The notes: a model not told the origin generated them from the sequence alone. A DNA stretch of 64,000 nucleotides from Phragmites australis (GCF_958298935.1 NC_084927.1:27726001-27790000), one strand, 5' to 3'. Shown: positions 1 through 11,510, counted from the first letter of the stretch. Translations and numbers: made by a program.

Positions 1-2
1 GT

Positions 3-2557
3 TGGAGGCCGGAGACACATATGTTCCACCTACCGTGCGGAGAGATGACCGCGACCCTGCAGGACGTCTCCTACCTCTTAGGCCTTCCTTGCGCGGGAGC
101 TGCGGTTGGGGTGATCGATATGCAGGCTGATTGGATGAACGACATGCATCAGCGATTTGGGCCGGTGGAGCGAAAGGCGGATGCACCCCCGTACGTGCCT
201 GAGTTCTTAGCCGATGCACGAGGGCCAACGAAGAAGTGGATCCTACAGTTCCAGGTATGGTAATATGCAACCTATCGATTTCTAACAAATTATGTCGTAA
301 TAATTATTTCTGACACCAGTCATATATGCAGCTGACGTACATCCACCCACAAGCCAACGCATACGCGGTCTCGAGACATTTGGAGGCCTACCTCCTTTGG
401 TTGTTTGGGTGGGTGATGTTCACTAGTGGCTAAGGCCACCTGGTTACGAGGACCCTTGTGCCGTACGCCCGGTCGATAGCGGATGCACATGCAGAGGATG
501 TACCGCAGTTCAGCTGGGCATCAGCTGTTCTTGCTGCGACGTATCGGGCGCTCTGCGACGCATGCATGAAGAAGGAGGCGCTAGCCACTTTTGCCAGGTG
601 TCCACTTCTTCTTCAGCTATGGTCGTACGAGCATTTCGCCATAGGTAGGCCGGTGGTGGATCGCTCCCCGTACCCAGAGGAGTGGTACAGCAAGATGGAA
701 GAGGACGCGCCGACAATGGCCTCGCTGTGGTGTCGTCAACGGGTACGTAATTTACATTAACAGTTTCGTTCGTACTATGTTACTCTCTAAATATCTGTAT
801 TGATGTTTGTCACTCAGCCACACTGGGCCCACGAGCAGCCTCGCAGCACGTACGAGCATTTTCGTACCCAGTTTGATAGGCTACGTCCTAACGATGTGGT
901 ATGAGAGCCATACAACGTTCGGGCCGTTCATACACGTGCAGGGTCGGGATTGTCACCCTTGTGCACCCGTGACGAGGAGTACTGGCTCACTAAGGAGCCC
1001 CTTGTCTTCGACATCTACGTCGAAGAGTACTCACCGCAGCGCGTCATGCGGCAGTTTGGCCGTCACCATGCATTCCCGCTCGTCCCCATCCGTACAGTCC
1101 CCTTGCACGTCCACAGGTACATTTGATAAATTTTAGTTTGAGCAACCTTCGTTTCAGTTTGCCTTACATTTACTGTGGTTTCAATGCAGGTACACGCGGA
1201 AAGGCCAGCCAGCTGGCCACCTCTGGGCGGACCGCTTGGCCCCTTACGTGGCAACATGGGCCCAAGCGCTACAGGACATCGTTGATGAGGCGCGTCCCCA
1301 CACCGAGGGAAACTTTAGGGAGTACCTACGGTGGTACGTACCTCGTACGTGGACTCGTGTCACCTACACCCCTGATGATGTCCGGGGCCACGTCGCATCG
1401 ACAACGGAGACATACCCGGTGCATTGGGATGAGGACGCCGCTTTAGCAGTAAGTCATTTTTTGAAGTCCGTACTACATATTGAATGAACATAACCGTATA
1501 CTTTAATTGTTCACTATTGTTCGTATCCGCAGACAGATATCATTTATGATATAAATAGGGATGTAGCTGCTGCCATGGACCGCGTCCGGCAAGGGCATCA
1601 CCTAAGTGCGTCGGATGTTGCGAGCTTCATTAGACGGGTTTTCGACAAGACGACGCGCGCCCTGAAACTCACCTCCTGCCGATCTACCACAGATGTAGCA
1701 GGGCCGCCTCCCAGGACGAGTGGTGCACACGCCGAGTCGTCTCGGCCGTCAGACGTGCACCGACGTTCTTCAGTGTCGGCACCCACACGACCCCTTCTAT
1801 CACGTCTTGGAGGGTCCGAGCAACATGGTACGAATTATACTTTTGAAAATTATTGATCAATATCCTTTACTTATTGTTATTAAACATTCATTAGGTCCAT
1901 CTACACAAGTGTCGACGCAGCCTCGCAGATTGAGCCCTGTACGTCCAGAGTCAGGTACTCCAGGAACCCTTCTTCCTAATTTCTAGTACTTTCAGCAAAA
2001 TAAGTTACAACTGTGCTCAGATTACTTCGGTGACGAGGCCGGTCCGTCTTCGGCGGCCCCACACCCTACCCCCCCCCCCCCCGCAACGTACTACGGCACG
2101 TCAGCGTGGCCTTCTTCTGCTGCACCGTCGTACCACGCAGGTACAATTATACATTTTTTACTACTACTTTCAATACCATATTGTTCGTATCTAACGTGAT
2201 TATTTGTTCACAGGCCCCTCCAGCCAGTACATATGGACGCCTGCCGAGCCTTCACAATCCTCCTACCCTAGTCAGGAGGATGAGGTTGGCCCCGACACCG
2301 CATACGACATCGTCCGTGACTTCTTCGAGGGCACACCTGACTACGACGTCCTTCAGCGGTCCCAAGTTTCCAGTGCACCGCTTCAGACCCAGCCCACGCA
2401 TGACGAGCCCTCGACACCGGTGGTCCCTACTAGGCCTAGCAGACACGTCGGCCCACCTGACCCCCTCACCTACTCCAGGGGTCACGTGAGGGTTAACCAG
2501 CGGCATCGGGACCACGATGGGGCGCACGGACGACGGCAACGAGGGAGGCATGAGTAG
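3..2557 (+). pseudogene. Plant mobile domain (PMD) protein gene, 5' truncated by window edge, two premature stops
   Basis: Spliced reading gives eight exons in one consistent frame: 3-254, 332-742, 818-1116, 1190-1448, 1533-1827, 1895-1954, 2021-2140 and 2214-2557, all with GT/AG borders (680 codons in total). The first exon reads WRPETHMFHLPCGEMT, a hallmark of the plant mobile domain found in MAIN-like and 'phosphatase 7 long form' proteins and often carried by transposons. The ATG at 21 is inside the domain, so the true start lies left of the window. Two in-frame stops break it: TAA at 431-433 (after FTSG) and TGA at 902-904 (where the family normally has Trp, VVWEPY). All splice sites are otherwise intact, so decay seems recent. 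The C-terminal part after about 1660 is low-complexity, rich in Pro/Ser/Thr. The domain assignment is firm; whether any protein is made is doubtful. A GRF zinc-finger gene follows on the same strand. Confidence 0.8.
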
Positions 2558-2956
2558 CATTTTACATTTTTTGTAACTAACATATGCGTATTCGCTTCGT
2601 GATGTGCTCATATGTATTAAGACACGTTCACTTTGTATGGTCAACTTAGCATTTCGTAAATGCATTTCATATTCAGACACGTTCAATGAACAAGTGACCA
2701 CACCACTAAACTTTAACCATGACTTGACAACACATGCCTCCTGCCGCAGGCTTTAAACAAGATGTGACAACACTACCCAGCTTTTTCAAATCAGTAAATG
2801 ACAACACGGGTACCAATAAACGTGGAATCTCTGACCATGGGCAACGACAAAACTGTCCTATTCTTCAAGATGGAATCCGATGCTCCTCCCGCCAGCTACG
2901 CCCATGCCCTAATTCCTTTCTTTAAGAGCGAATCCAATGCTCTTGCCTCCCCCAAC

Positions 2957-2966
2957 TATAAGTAGC
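2957..2966 (+). promoter_or_regulatory. Possible TATA box of the GRF zinc-finger gene
   Basis: The sequence ctataagtag lies about 60 bases upstream of the preferred ATG at 3018, leaving a short leader of about 30 bases. It favours that ATG over the upstream in-frame ATG at 2937, which lies before the TATA-like motif. The call rests on position and motif only. Confidence 0.4.
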
Positions 2967-3017
2967 CAAACCTCCTTACGGAGAAGCATCGCTCATTTCT
3001 CAAATATCTCAAGTGCA

Positions 3018-3614
3018 ATGTCTTCCTCAGCTCCATCGAGCCCACCAAAGAAACATTGGGGGACTACCGTACCTGAAGGTCTCGAACCACCAATGTGCTT
3101 CTGTGGTGACCTTTGTAAGCTCCGCGAGTCGCAGGACATCTCATACACCTATGGACTACGTTTCTTCATGTGTGCCAACTACGAGTATGACAAGCCTCGC
3201 AATGCAACAACTGGTTATCGACCGGTACGGTAACAGATGTCCGCCTCATCTCTTCCGATTACGCACCCTCTTTTACTAACCGCTCATCTTGTTCCATTTG
3301 TTCAGTCCCCTCCACCGCTCTGTGATTTTATTCAGTGGCTCGACAATGAGCAAAATGACTCACAGAAGCTGTGGGTCGACATGAACATGAGGTGGAGAAG
3401 GGAAGCGTACGCGCGTCGGGAGTACGAGCAACAGCAAGAGGAACTTCGTCTCAAGCGGGAGGAAGAAGAGCGCATGAGGAAGGCGGCGCACGACCGTACC
3501 GTGGCTCAGGCTCGAGAAGCTGAGAGGGAAAGGAAGCGGGAGAGAGCCCGCCGTGCTAAGGCGGCAGGTCCCGATGCCCTCCGAAAGGGAAAGTATCCTA
3601 GATGCACGCAGTAG
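3018..3614 (+). CDS. Small GRF-type zinc-finger protein, two exons
   Basis: Exons 3018-3224 and 3306-3614 (207 + 309 bases, phase-0 intron with GT/AG borders) encode 171 residues. Residues about 25-60 carry the GRF-type zinc-finger pattern: C-F-C-G, then the RFFMCAN motif with the later Cys. GRF fingers bind nucleic acid. The second exon begins with a CDFIQWLDNE segment, typical after GRF motifs in plant small proteins, followed by a strongly charged coiled coil (Glu/Arg-rich, residues about 100-150) and a basic tail. I chose ATG 3018 because a TATA-like motif sits just upstream; ATG 2937 would add 27 residues. Small GRF proteins of this type are abundant in grass genomes, often near PMD genes and transposons, so this may be element-borne rather than a conserved host gene. 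No disabling change is visible. The function in the plant is not known to me. Confidence 0.65.
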
Positions 3615-3985
3615 AGAGTACCTAATGTAACCCGACATACTTTCCTTCCCTAAGGCATGTTATGATTAGGATCGGCGCACTAATAAGGTCTTAGTGCGAA
3701 CCGTACATGCCACCTTTGTTTCCTCATCGTGTCGTCGCGGTTACAGTGTATTGTAATGTTTTCACCATGTGTTCAATACTATGTTTGTCCTCGTTCGCAC
3801 CTCATACCCACGTAAAATGCTGCAACTACTAATTACTGATTTTTTCCTCCCGTTATTACATAACCTACTCCAAATTTAATTTCTTAATTTCCTTACACCC
3901 CTTCTTTTTTTTCCTTCAATTAAAAAATAATACATTTTTATAGGATAAAATGGAAAAAAATTAATTTTACATGAAAAAAAGTCCC
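3615..3985. other. No gene seen; 3' flank of GRF gene
   Basis: AT-rich non-coding DNA with homopolymer A and T runs, leading into the GC-rich palindrome array. No open frame or RNA gene is supported. Confidence 0.6.
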
Positions 3986-4170
3986 TAACCGCCCTCTCAG
4001 AGGGCGGCTAGGGGCTAACCGCCCCCCCAGGGCCTAACCGCCCCCTGAGAGGGCGGTTAGCCCCTCTTGTCGCCCTCTGAGGGGGCGGTTAGGCCTACCG
4101 CCCTCTCAGGGGGCAGTTAGCACCCGTACCCGCCCTCTGAGAGGGCTGCAGCCCTCTGAGAGGGCGGTGG
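3986..4170. repeat. Array of GC-rich palindromic repeats (CCGCCCTCTGAGAGGGCGG type)
   Basis: At least six near-copies of a self-complementary core, CCGCCCTCTGAGAGGGCGG with small variants, are joined by ttagg/ctaacc linkers. Each core can fold on itself and neighbouring cores can pair with each other. Several cores have become unequal (cccccag, cagggggcag). The block lies in AT-rich DNA just downstream of the PMD and GRF genes, which suggests it may be the end region of the element carrying them. That link is inference. Confidence 0.75.
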
Positions 4171-4480
4171 ACGCCTACTTTTGCAAATCTTTTCGTCGGG
4201 AATCTATTTATTTAAATTTAAACTCGAAAAAATATAAAAAAAACTCTCAAGGTGCCCGACCCAGGCTCACCTTTTCAGTTCGTGCAAGTCGACCGTGTGC
4301 CATCCCCAACTCTCGCATCGTAGATGAGACTGCACGAATGCTCTCAGCCTGCAAACGTTGCATTTTGACTGTCGCGTCATGCTCTGATGCCAAAAAAAAA
4401 CTAAAATGAGTTCATCGATACTGGAGATATATACATTGGCAAAATTTTTTGGCAAAAAATTGAGTGTGTGTATATATATA
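4171..4480. other. No gene seen; AT-rich spacer
   Basis: An 80-codon frame at 4167-4409 starts inside the palindrome array and resembles no protein I know. The stretch ends in a (TA)n run that is the target side of the MITE that follows. Confidence 0.5.
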
Positions 4481-4816
4481 CTACCTCCATTCTAAAATAG
4501 ATGTCATTTTAGGAAGTTGGTTTTATTTTTAAATACATGTCATTTTAGGTTTACGAGGTGGTGTTTCCCCAAAGAGCCTCTATTAATAGCCATTGAAAGT
4601 TGGAGTTGAGAGTTAATGAGTGTGGCAAATTGGGTGCTAATTAATTAGAAGTTGGAGTTAAGAGTGAATGAGTGTAGTGGATTGGATGCTAATTAATTAG
4701 AAGTGTTGGAAGTGAGAGCAATCAAGAGGGATAGATATGTCAAAGGTGAACGAATTGATGTCACCTTGTTCTATGGGTTAGAAACTAAAACGACATCCTT
4801 TTAAGAACGAAGGTAG
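4481..4816. mobile_element. Stowaway-type MITE (Tc1/mariner group)
   Basis: The left end starts CTACCTCCATTCTAAAATAG and the right end, read on the other strand, starts CTACCTTCGTTCTTAAAAGG. These are imperfect terminal inverted repeats of the Stowaway CTCCCTCC... type. TA dinucleotides flank both ends, as expected for Tc1/mariner target duplication. The 336-bp element has no coding capacity. Internal near-duplicated phrases (gttggagttgagagt, gttggagttaagagt) are visible. Confidence 0.85.
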
Positions 4817-4850
4817 TATATATGTATATTTGGCATATGTTTATGTATAC

Positions 4851-5017
4851 AAGCAATTGGGCCAAAATATCTTCTTCCTGTCCAAAAAATAGTTTGTTTA
4901 CTCTTCCCATTTACTGTCCTATATATTATATATATTATATATATATATATAAGTAATTGGGCCAAAATATCTTCTTCCTGTCCAAAATAGCTCATTTATT
5001 CTCCCCATTTACTGTCC
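4851..5017. repeat. Direct duplication of about 67 bp around an AT microsatellite
   Basis: Copy 1 (4851-4918) and copy 2 (4951-5017) share the phrase gggccaaaatatcttcttcc and the end ttactgtcc with few differences. They are separated by (TATAT)n. No gene is involved. Confidence 0.7.
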
Positions 5018-5211
5018 AATTCGGCATGTTTGCTCTCCCCCACGCATCCACTGGCCCAGCCCAAAAAACATTTGTATCATTTTGCTTGGCTTAGGGAGGA
5101 TCAATCCTCATTTGCATCAAGCAGACGGGAGCAGCAGTGCCTCAGCTGCAATTCCCTACCCTTAATCCCCAATTCTCCATTCCCCCATTCGCAAGATCCC
5201 AAATCTAATTG

Positions 5212-5335
<124 letters not shown>

Positions 5336-5768
5336 AATGGCCAACGCCTGACAGACGACTCCACAACGGATAAGCGGGCAACAGAGGACACCAAGATAGT
5401 GGACAAGGTGCGCAACAATCAGCAGGGGGTCAGGCGGCTCCTGAGGCCACAACAGAAAGCTGGAGAACCATGTGTGTCAGCTAGGCAGGATAGCAATTAG
5501 CCAACTAGGTAAGCTGTAAGCACATCTAGTTTTTCAGCTAAATTTGGATGTTGTCCTACATCAATTGCACTGTACAAAGAGCATTTTAGATTTTAGATAC
5601 ACCAGCCGCAAAAATTCACATGAACCAGCTCTCAAATGGATCTCTCAGCTAGTTTAAGCACATTGCACATCTACTCTCTAGTTTTTTTTAGTTTCGAGTG
5701 TTCACTGTTAAATGAATTGTTAATTGATCTTATTTTCTTTTTGTTCAAATATAGACAGTAGAGATTAA
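5336..5768. other. No gene seen; upstream flank of hAT remnant
   Basis: No recognisable coding sequence and no hAT-type 5' terminal repeat (cagtggcgga...) could be found here, although one would be expected if the hAT element that follows were complete. Confidence 0.5.
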
Positions 5769-8257
5769 ATGCTTGAAAATGAAGAAGACCAAGACCCAGA
5801 TTTGAAATCTTTATGGAAAAGGACTGCAGAGGCACAAAAAACAACTTCCGCCTCATGCCAAAACCTCCATCTATCAAAAGCCAAGTTCAGAGCAATTATC
5901 CTTCAATTGAGCTCCAGCTGCAAGTTTACTGTCACAATGATATTGATGCACATGGTGATGATCGAGTCCCAAGTACTGAAGATGATGAAGATGCAAGCAC
6001 AGATCCTGAGATATGCTCCCATTGTCCTCAGTAACAGAAGGTCATGAATCAAGTGATGAATCAGATGACGGAGCAATATATGATGTTGATTTGCTGCAGC
6101 ATGATCCTGGGATGAGGATAGCTATCAATGACTATTGCTTTAGGGCCATGTCAACCACGAGATCGCGATTTTCCTCAAAGTTACAATGGTGGTATGCGTC
6201 GATTCTCGACCTGTTGGTTTAATGAATTCAATTGGCTTGAGTATAGTGTGGTAGATGATGCTGCTTTCTGTTATGTTTGCTATCTATTCAAGGAAGAAAC
6301 TTGTGCTAGTGGTGATACTTTTGTGAATGGAGGATTCCAAGCTTGGAATACAAAAAGGTAGATTAAAGAGACATGTTGGTGGTATTGATAGTGCTCACAA
6401 TACAGCTCAAGAGAAATTTAACAACTTCATTCGACCTAAAGCATCAATCCAAGAATGTTTTTCTTCAATAACCTCATAGGAGAAGGTGAAATATAAATCC
6501 CGCTTGACTTATTCATTGAAGTGCTTGAGGTTCATATTGGATCAAGGTTTGGCTTGTCGGGGACACGATGAAAGTGAAGACTCACTAAATCAAGAAAATT
6601 TCCGTGAGCTTTTGAAGTGGCTCTCAGAAAATTTTGAAGAAGTTAATAAGGTGGTTCTTTAAAATACACCGAAGAATGCTCAAATGACATCTCCAAAAAT
6701 ATAGAATGACCTCATTAATTCTTATGCCAAAGAAACTACTAAGCTTATCATGCAAGATCTTGGTGACGAATATTTTTCAATATTTGCTGATGAATCTAGT
6801 GATCTGTACCATAATGAACAATGAGCTCTTTGATTTGCGTTATGTAGATAAAAAAGGGAGGGTGGTGGAGCGGTTCCTAGGTGTTGTGCACGTTGAAAAC
6901 ACTGTTGTATCAACACTTAAATTTGTAATCCAATGCTTATTCATGGATCATTCTTTGACCTTGTCTAGGGTCCGTGGGCAGGTTTATCATGGAGCAAGTA
7001 ACATGAAGGGTCATATCAGTGGTATAAAGAAACTAATTATAGATAAGGCTCCTACTACTTATTACGTTCATTGCTTTTCCCATCAACTCCAATTGACACT
7101 TGTAGTTGTTGCTAAGGAAAATCAAGCTTGTATTTCTTTCTTTGAGCAACTTAGATTTCTACTAAGTGCTATTGGAATTTCTTGCAAAAAGCATCAAATG
7201 CTTCAGGTAGCTCAAGCTCAACAAGTTCTACAAGCATTAGACTTGGGTGAGATTGAAAGTGGTCTAGGTTTGAACCAAAAGATGGGTCTAGGTAGGCTAG
7301 GTGATAGTTGGTGGAGATCTCACAATAAAACTATTATGTATATTATCTTATTATATCCTACCATTGGAAATGTTCTCGTTATGGTTGGAGAAGACTATTC
7401 CCAAAACACTAAGGCCATAAATGCTCAAACAATGTTGGTGTATTTTGAGTCATTTGAGTTTGTTTTCATGGCACACTTACTATTGAATATATTTGGATAT
7501 AAAAATGATTTAACCAATGCTTTGCAAAAGAAGGATCAAAATATTGTTAATGCTATTGATCTCATTTGTTTGACAAAGGTTGAATTGGGCGCCTTGCTGG
7601 AGGATGATGGATGGAAAATATTTCTTGAAGAGGTCACTACCTTTTGTGTGAAGCGTGATATTGAAGTCCCTAACATGGATGATCATTATGAGCTAGTTAC
7701 AAAATCAAAGAGGTTCCGTAGAAATATCAATAATCTCCATCATTTTCGTGTTGAGGTTTTCTGAAGTGTTATTGATAGGAAACTTCGAAAGCTTAATGAC
7801 AGGTTTGATGAGGTAAACACAGAACTGCTCATTTGCATGGCATCATTCAATCCATCTGATTCATTTGCTGCATATGACAAGGATCACTTGCTTAAACTAG
7901 CTCAATTTTATCCAATGGATTTTTCAAGCATGGATTTGGTGTCTCTTAGTTACCAACTTACACTCTTTATTAATAATATGCGTAGAGATAAAAGGTTCAG
8001 AAAGGTGAAAAATCTTGTCGAACTTTCAGCCATGCTTGTTAAAACAGATAAAAGTCTTACATATCTTATTATTTACAAGCTTCTCAAGTTGGTGCTAGTT
8101 CTTCCCGTGGCAACGACTAGTGTTGAGAGAGTATTTTCGATAATAAATTATGTGAAAAAATAAGCTAAGAAATAGAATAGAAGACCAATTGTTGAACGAC
8201 TGTCTGATTACATTCCTTAAGCGGGAGCTTTTCAAGAAAGTCAAGGGCATGCCATGA
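5769..8257 (+). pseudogene. hAT-superfamily transposase (TTF zinc finger, DUF4371, hAT dimerisation), broken
   Basis: Domains appear in the usual order of the ZMYM1-like plant hAT transposase. An acidic N-terminal region is followed by a TTF-type zinc finger around 6180-6360 (RRFSTCWF...WLEYS...DAAFCYVCYLF). A DUF4371/RNase H-like catalytic part runs from about 6700 to 7700 (FADESSD, VYHGASNMKG, HCFSHQLQL). The C-terminal hAT dimerisation motif is at about 8095-8235 (VATTSVERVFS). In-frame stops lie near 6476, 6660 and 6703; frame changes occur near 6030-6130, 6360 and 6825; a one-base slip in the A-run near 8155 separates the dimerisation motif from its tail. The protein cannot be made. The longest intact piece is 6706-7764. 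A candidate 3' terminus lies at 8441-8460. Confidence 0.85.
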
Positions 8258-8440
8258 TATCACACTTTCAATTCATGAAGGAGCGCATAGTTAAATTATA
8301 CTAATTATTATGTAATTTCTCTTAATATTTGAGTTTCTCTTCATTATGAAGAATTCACAATATATTGTGGAGTTTACTATTGTGATTTTTTCTCGAATTG
8401 AATACTTTATGTTATCTTCGAAGTTCGAATGCCCATCCAA

Positions 8441-8460
8441 AAAATCCTGATCCGCCACTG
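8441..8460 (+). repeat. Candidate 3' terminal inverted repeat of the hAT element
   Basis: The sequence ends gatccgccactg; read on the minus strand it starts cagtggcggatc, the usual end of many grass hAT elements. It lies about 185 bases after the transposase. A matching 5' end was not found, so the element is probably truncated on the left. Confidence 0.55.
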
Positions 8461-9526
8461 AATATATAGTTGATCCAATCTTGCCAGATGTGTTGTCTCC
8501 GCGCGTCCACCGGGTTAGAACCTAGGTTATTGTCGCTGGGCTCAATTCTCAATTAGGCTGGGCGTGCATTTAGGATGGTCCGACATGGGCGGAGCTACAT
8601 TGGGTAAAGGGTGTTCGGTTGAACAGCCATGACTGTGGCAAAAGACATCGATTAGGGATGTATAGTACACTCATGGTTCTATAGCAGTGATAGTTTGATG
8701 TAAACTTCGTTTTCTGGCTCATACAAAGCTCCCTGTTAAAAGTCCTGTCATGTTAATTATAATTTTTCTTCATTATTTTATATCATTATGCCTTACATAA
8801 CTATTTGTACTTTGATATTTATTATTATAGACCTTTAAATTTTATATACAATGAAGCTTCGGTATCATGTGAGGGTCAAGGATTTATTTTATTTTTTTGA
8901 ACAAGGTATTACTACATATTAAGGATGTGGTGTTAAGGAAGCGTATTTATGAGTATACACTTTCTCATTTATCAAGTGTAATATCTTAGCTATGTGCTCT
9001 TCCCAGGCATAAATCCAACCAAACACATATCTTTAGTCATGCTTGGGCAACAGTCACGAATCATCAAAATCTCAGGCTACCTCAGGCACCAAACATGGCC
9101 CTAGTTTTTCAAGGCCTGTCAGAAATCGTGAGGAATACCTGTGTCAAGTAGGAGCAATGGACACATATCATGCCTTGTCACATACTACTAAAGTTTTAAG
9201 AATGCTTGTATTAAAGTAGGTACAAAATCGACCGCATATCATGCCTTGGTCCATCACCGGTCCTCCATCAGAAGTGGAGTGCAAGCTAAGCAGAACGACC
9301 AGATATTGCTGCAACGGTGGGGTGCCCGGGCGGCTGTCCCTGTGTGTGGGTCTGTAGGACAAAGATGAGATAGGATAATCCTGGACAAAGATGAGATACG
9401 ATAAGCCTACTTTTAATGTGTAGTATCATATTACTATATCAAAACTGACACCTTATGAAGACCAATAAATTAATGTGTTGAAACAAATTCTCCGATGTAT
9501 AATATTATATTGTTATTTCTTCGATT
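8461..9526. other. No gene seen; AT-rich repeat-like DNA
   Basis: A motif gggcggagctacattggg at about 8587 resembles the start of another hAT-type element, but I cannot pair it with an end. A 27-bp near-perfect direct repeat (ggacaaagatgagata...) occurs twice at about 9357-9410. The phrase catatcatgcctt is repeated at about 9165 and 9236. No coding region is supported. Confidence 0.5.
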
Positions 9527-10310
9527 CACTACTACCGAAATGGTTTTTAAAAGTGGTTGGTGATCTATTTATGGAGGTATTTAGCCATTCATCTCTGAGC
9601 AAAGGTACGTGAAAATTGACTATTTCTATATACGTAAAAGAGACTACATGTGAAAATTGGTTACTAGAGGCGGTTCACTTAAGTAACCATCTGTGGTAGT
9701 CGGTCACCGAATCGACTTTTTTTTTTCTAAAAAACCAAATTTGTTTTGCCCGACCAGGCACCCCCTCCTCCCGGTCGAGCCATCGCAAGTCACGTGATTT
9801 TTCACGCACGGTTCATGGCACTCGAACTCGGGATCTCTTAGCTCGTGCGATACATCATTACCATCCCACTACAAAAGTATCAATGATACTAATAGCATAT
9901 GTAATCCTTTTGATCCCTTCTGTCTGAAATTTTAAATGTTTATTTAGACATTTAATAATTTTAAATGAAAAAACTATAAAGTTATAGATTTTGTTGAGAG
10001 CTATCATTTTCGTATAAAGTTTGTCTACATCTAATTTCGTATGAAAAAGTTATGAATTTTTTAAAATAAACTATTGTTCATTATCACATATGATTAATTA
10101 TGTGGCCCGCCTATGATAAACTGGTAATCATATTATTACCAAAGTTGATTTATATAAAGAACCATCTTTAAAAATAACCTTTTACACAGACAACTTCTTA
10201 TATTGCCCGCTTCTGAAAATTGTACCATTGCCATAAGCAGCCACATATTAAAATTTGTTTAATTTTAGAGACGACCCGAAACCGTAAAAGGCCTCCGTTA
10301 ACTGTTTATA
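9527..10310. mobile_element. CACTA-like non-autonomous remnant (tentative)
   Basis: The block opens with cactactaccgaaa, a CACTA-type terminus, and has sub-terminal phrases of the gaggcggttcacttaagtaa kind typical of grass CACTA ends. A central GC-richer part (about 9750-9840) reads like the gatctcttagctcgtgcgat segment common in these elements. The expected opposite end (...tagtagtg) was not found, so the right border is approximate and the element is incomplete or misassigned. Confidence 0.4.
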
Positions 10311-11410
10311 CGGTTTGTTATATGAGTTGTATGTAAAAAGACTATAAAATTTTCTATTCTTGAACTTTCTTCTCTCCTAACTCTTCGTCATGGAAATCCT
10401 ACATATATAACAGATCAATTAATGTGCATGACACAACCGAAGCGCCTAGTTTCAAGACACTGCCAGCCGAAGCTAAATATCGAGCGGATGAAGCGAATTG
10501 TGTTTTCTTCTTTCAGCTCGGTGCCCAGGCTTCCCTTTTAAGCATTTTTTCCCCTTCGCTGCCTCCTAACTTCTTGTTTCCATTCAAACGAATACAAAAC
10601 TGAAACAAAGAAAAAAACCGTAAAAATGAAAACAAAAAAAAATTGTTTCAAGTTAAAAGTTTTAATTGAAAAGGTTTCAACTGAGAAAAGTTTTGAGTAA
10701 AACGGTTACAATTGAGAAAAATTCAATGGAGAAAGTTTCAATTAAAAAATCAAGTCAAAATGTTTGGAGTCATGAAAAAGAGTTCAGTTTCATGAGACAA
10801 AAACATCTCAAAAAAAAGTTAGGGTTGGGCACACCGGCCCAATCGGGGATAATCCCTGATAATAAATACAGGGTATATCGGTCGATGGGCGTGTTGATTA
10901 ACGTTTTTTGGTTAGATCTAATGAACTCAAGAACACAAGGATTTTATTTAGGTTTAAGCCTTTCGTGGAATAATAGTTATGTGTCCTGTGTATTTTCTTA
11001 TGGATTAGATAAACTTATTACAGTATGTGTTTTTCTCTCCTACAAATCGGGTCCTCCCTTTCATATAATAGGAGAAAAGGTGTTCATACAAACAGATCGT
11101 GTCAAACTTTATAGCAGACCTACACCTGATGAAGTCAACTACTCCTAACTCATCATGACGAAGGATAGGTACGCACGCCTTGCTCTGGTCATCCTGCATG
11201 CTCCATCCCATTACCAAACCCCACCACACTCGTCTGCGAGGCCATCCTATAGCATTAAATGTTATGGGACAGGTCACTGCACCACCACGCCTACCTACGA
11301 ACTTGCTTGTCGAAAGGGAGTGTCTGGAGAAGAAAAACAATTGAGTGGTTGGCATTAAATGAGATTCGACTGGTTAGGTGAGTACCTCTCTGCTAGTCAC
11401 CGAGTTTTTC
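10311..11410. other. No supported gene; A-rich degenerate repeat and probable TE sequence
   Basis: From about 10600 to 10780 there are several short degenerate repeats of the gtttcaattgagaaaa kind. The frame at 10666-11148 (160 codons) starts in this low-complexity DNA and continues into sequence such as gaactcaagaacacaagg (about 10923), seen in grass repeat elements. It resembles no known protein and I do not call it a gene. Confidence 0.45.
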
Positions 11411-11510
11411 CCTACGACCAGGGGACTGGTCATAGGAGCCCTGTCCTGGTCGTAGGGTTTTGCTCTGCGACCAGGGGACTGGTCATAGGAGTCCTGTCCT
11501 GGTCGTAAGG
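11411..11510. repeat. Two tandem hairpin-forming repeats (ACGACCAGG...CCTGGTCGT)
   Basis: Copy 1 (11411-11457) and copy 2 (11465-11510) each start with (c)gaccaggggactggtcata and end with cctggtcgta. Each copy is an imperfect palindrome able to form a stem of about 12 bp. The copies differ at only a few bases. Confidence 0.8.

Noticed and set aside
2252..2701. 149-codon minus-strand frame over the PMD gene's last exon
   Set aside because: Antisense to a clearly spliced gene; no domain.
3986..4170. CRISPR-like array
   Set aside because: Units are palindromic and touch or overlap with unequal short linkers, no unique spacers exist, there are no cas genes, and the host is a plant nucleus.
10666..11148. 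160-codon frame
   Set aside because: It starts in degenerate A-rich repeats and continues into apparent transposon DNA; no protein similarity is recognised.
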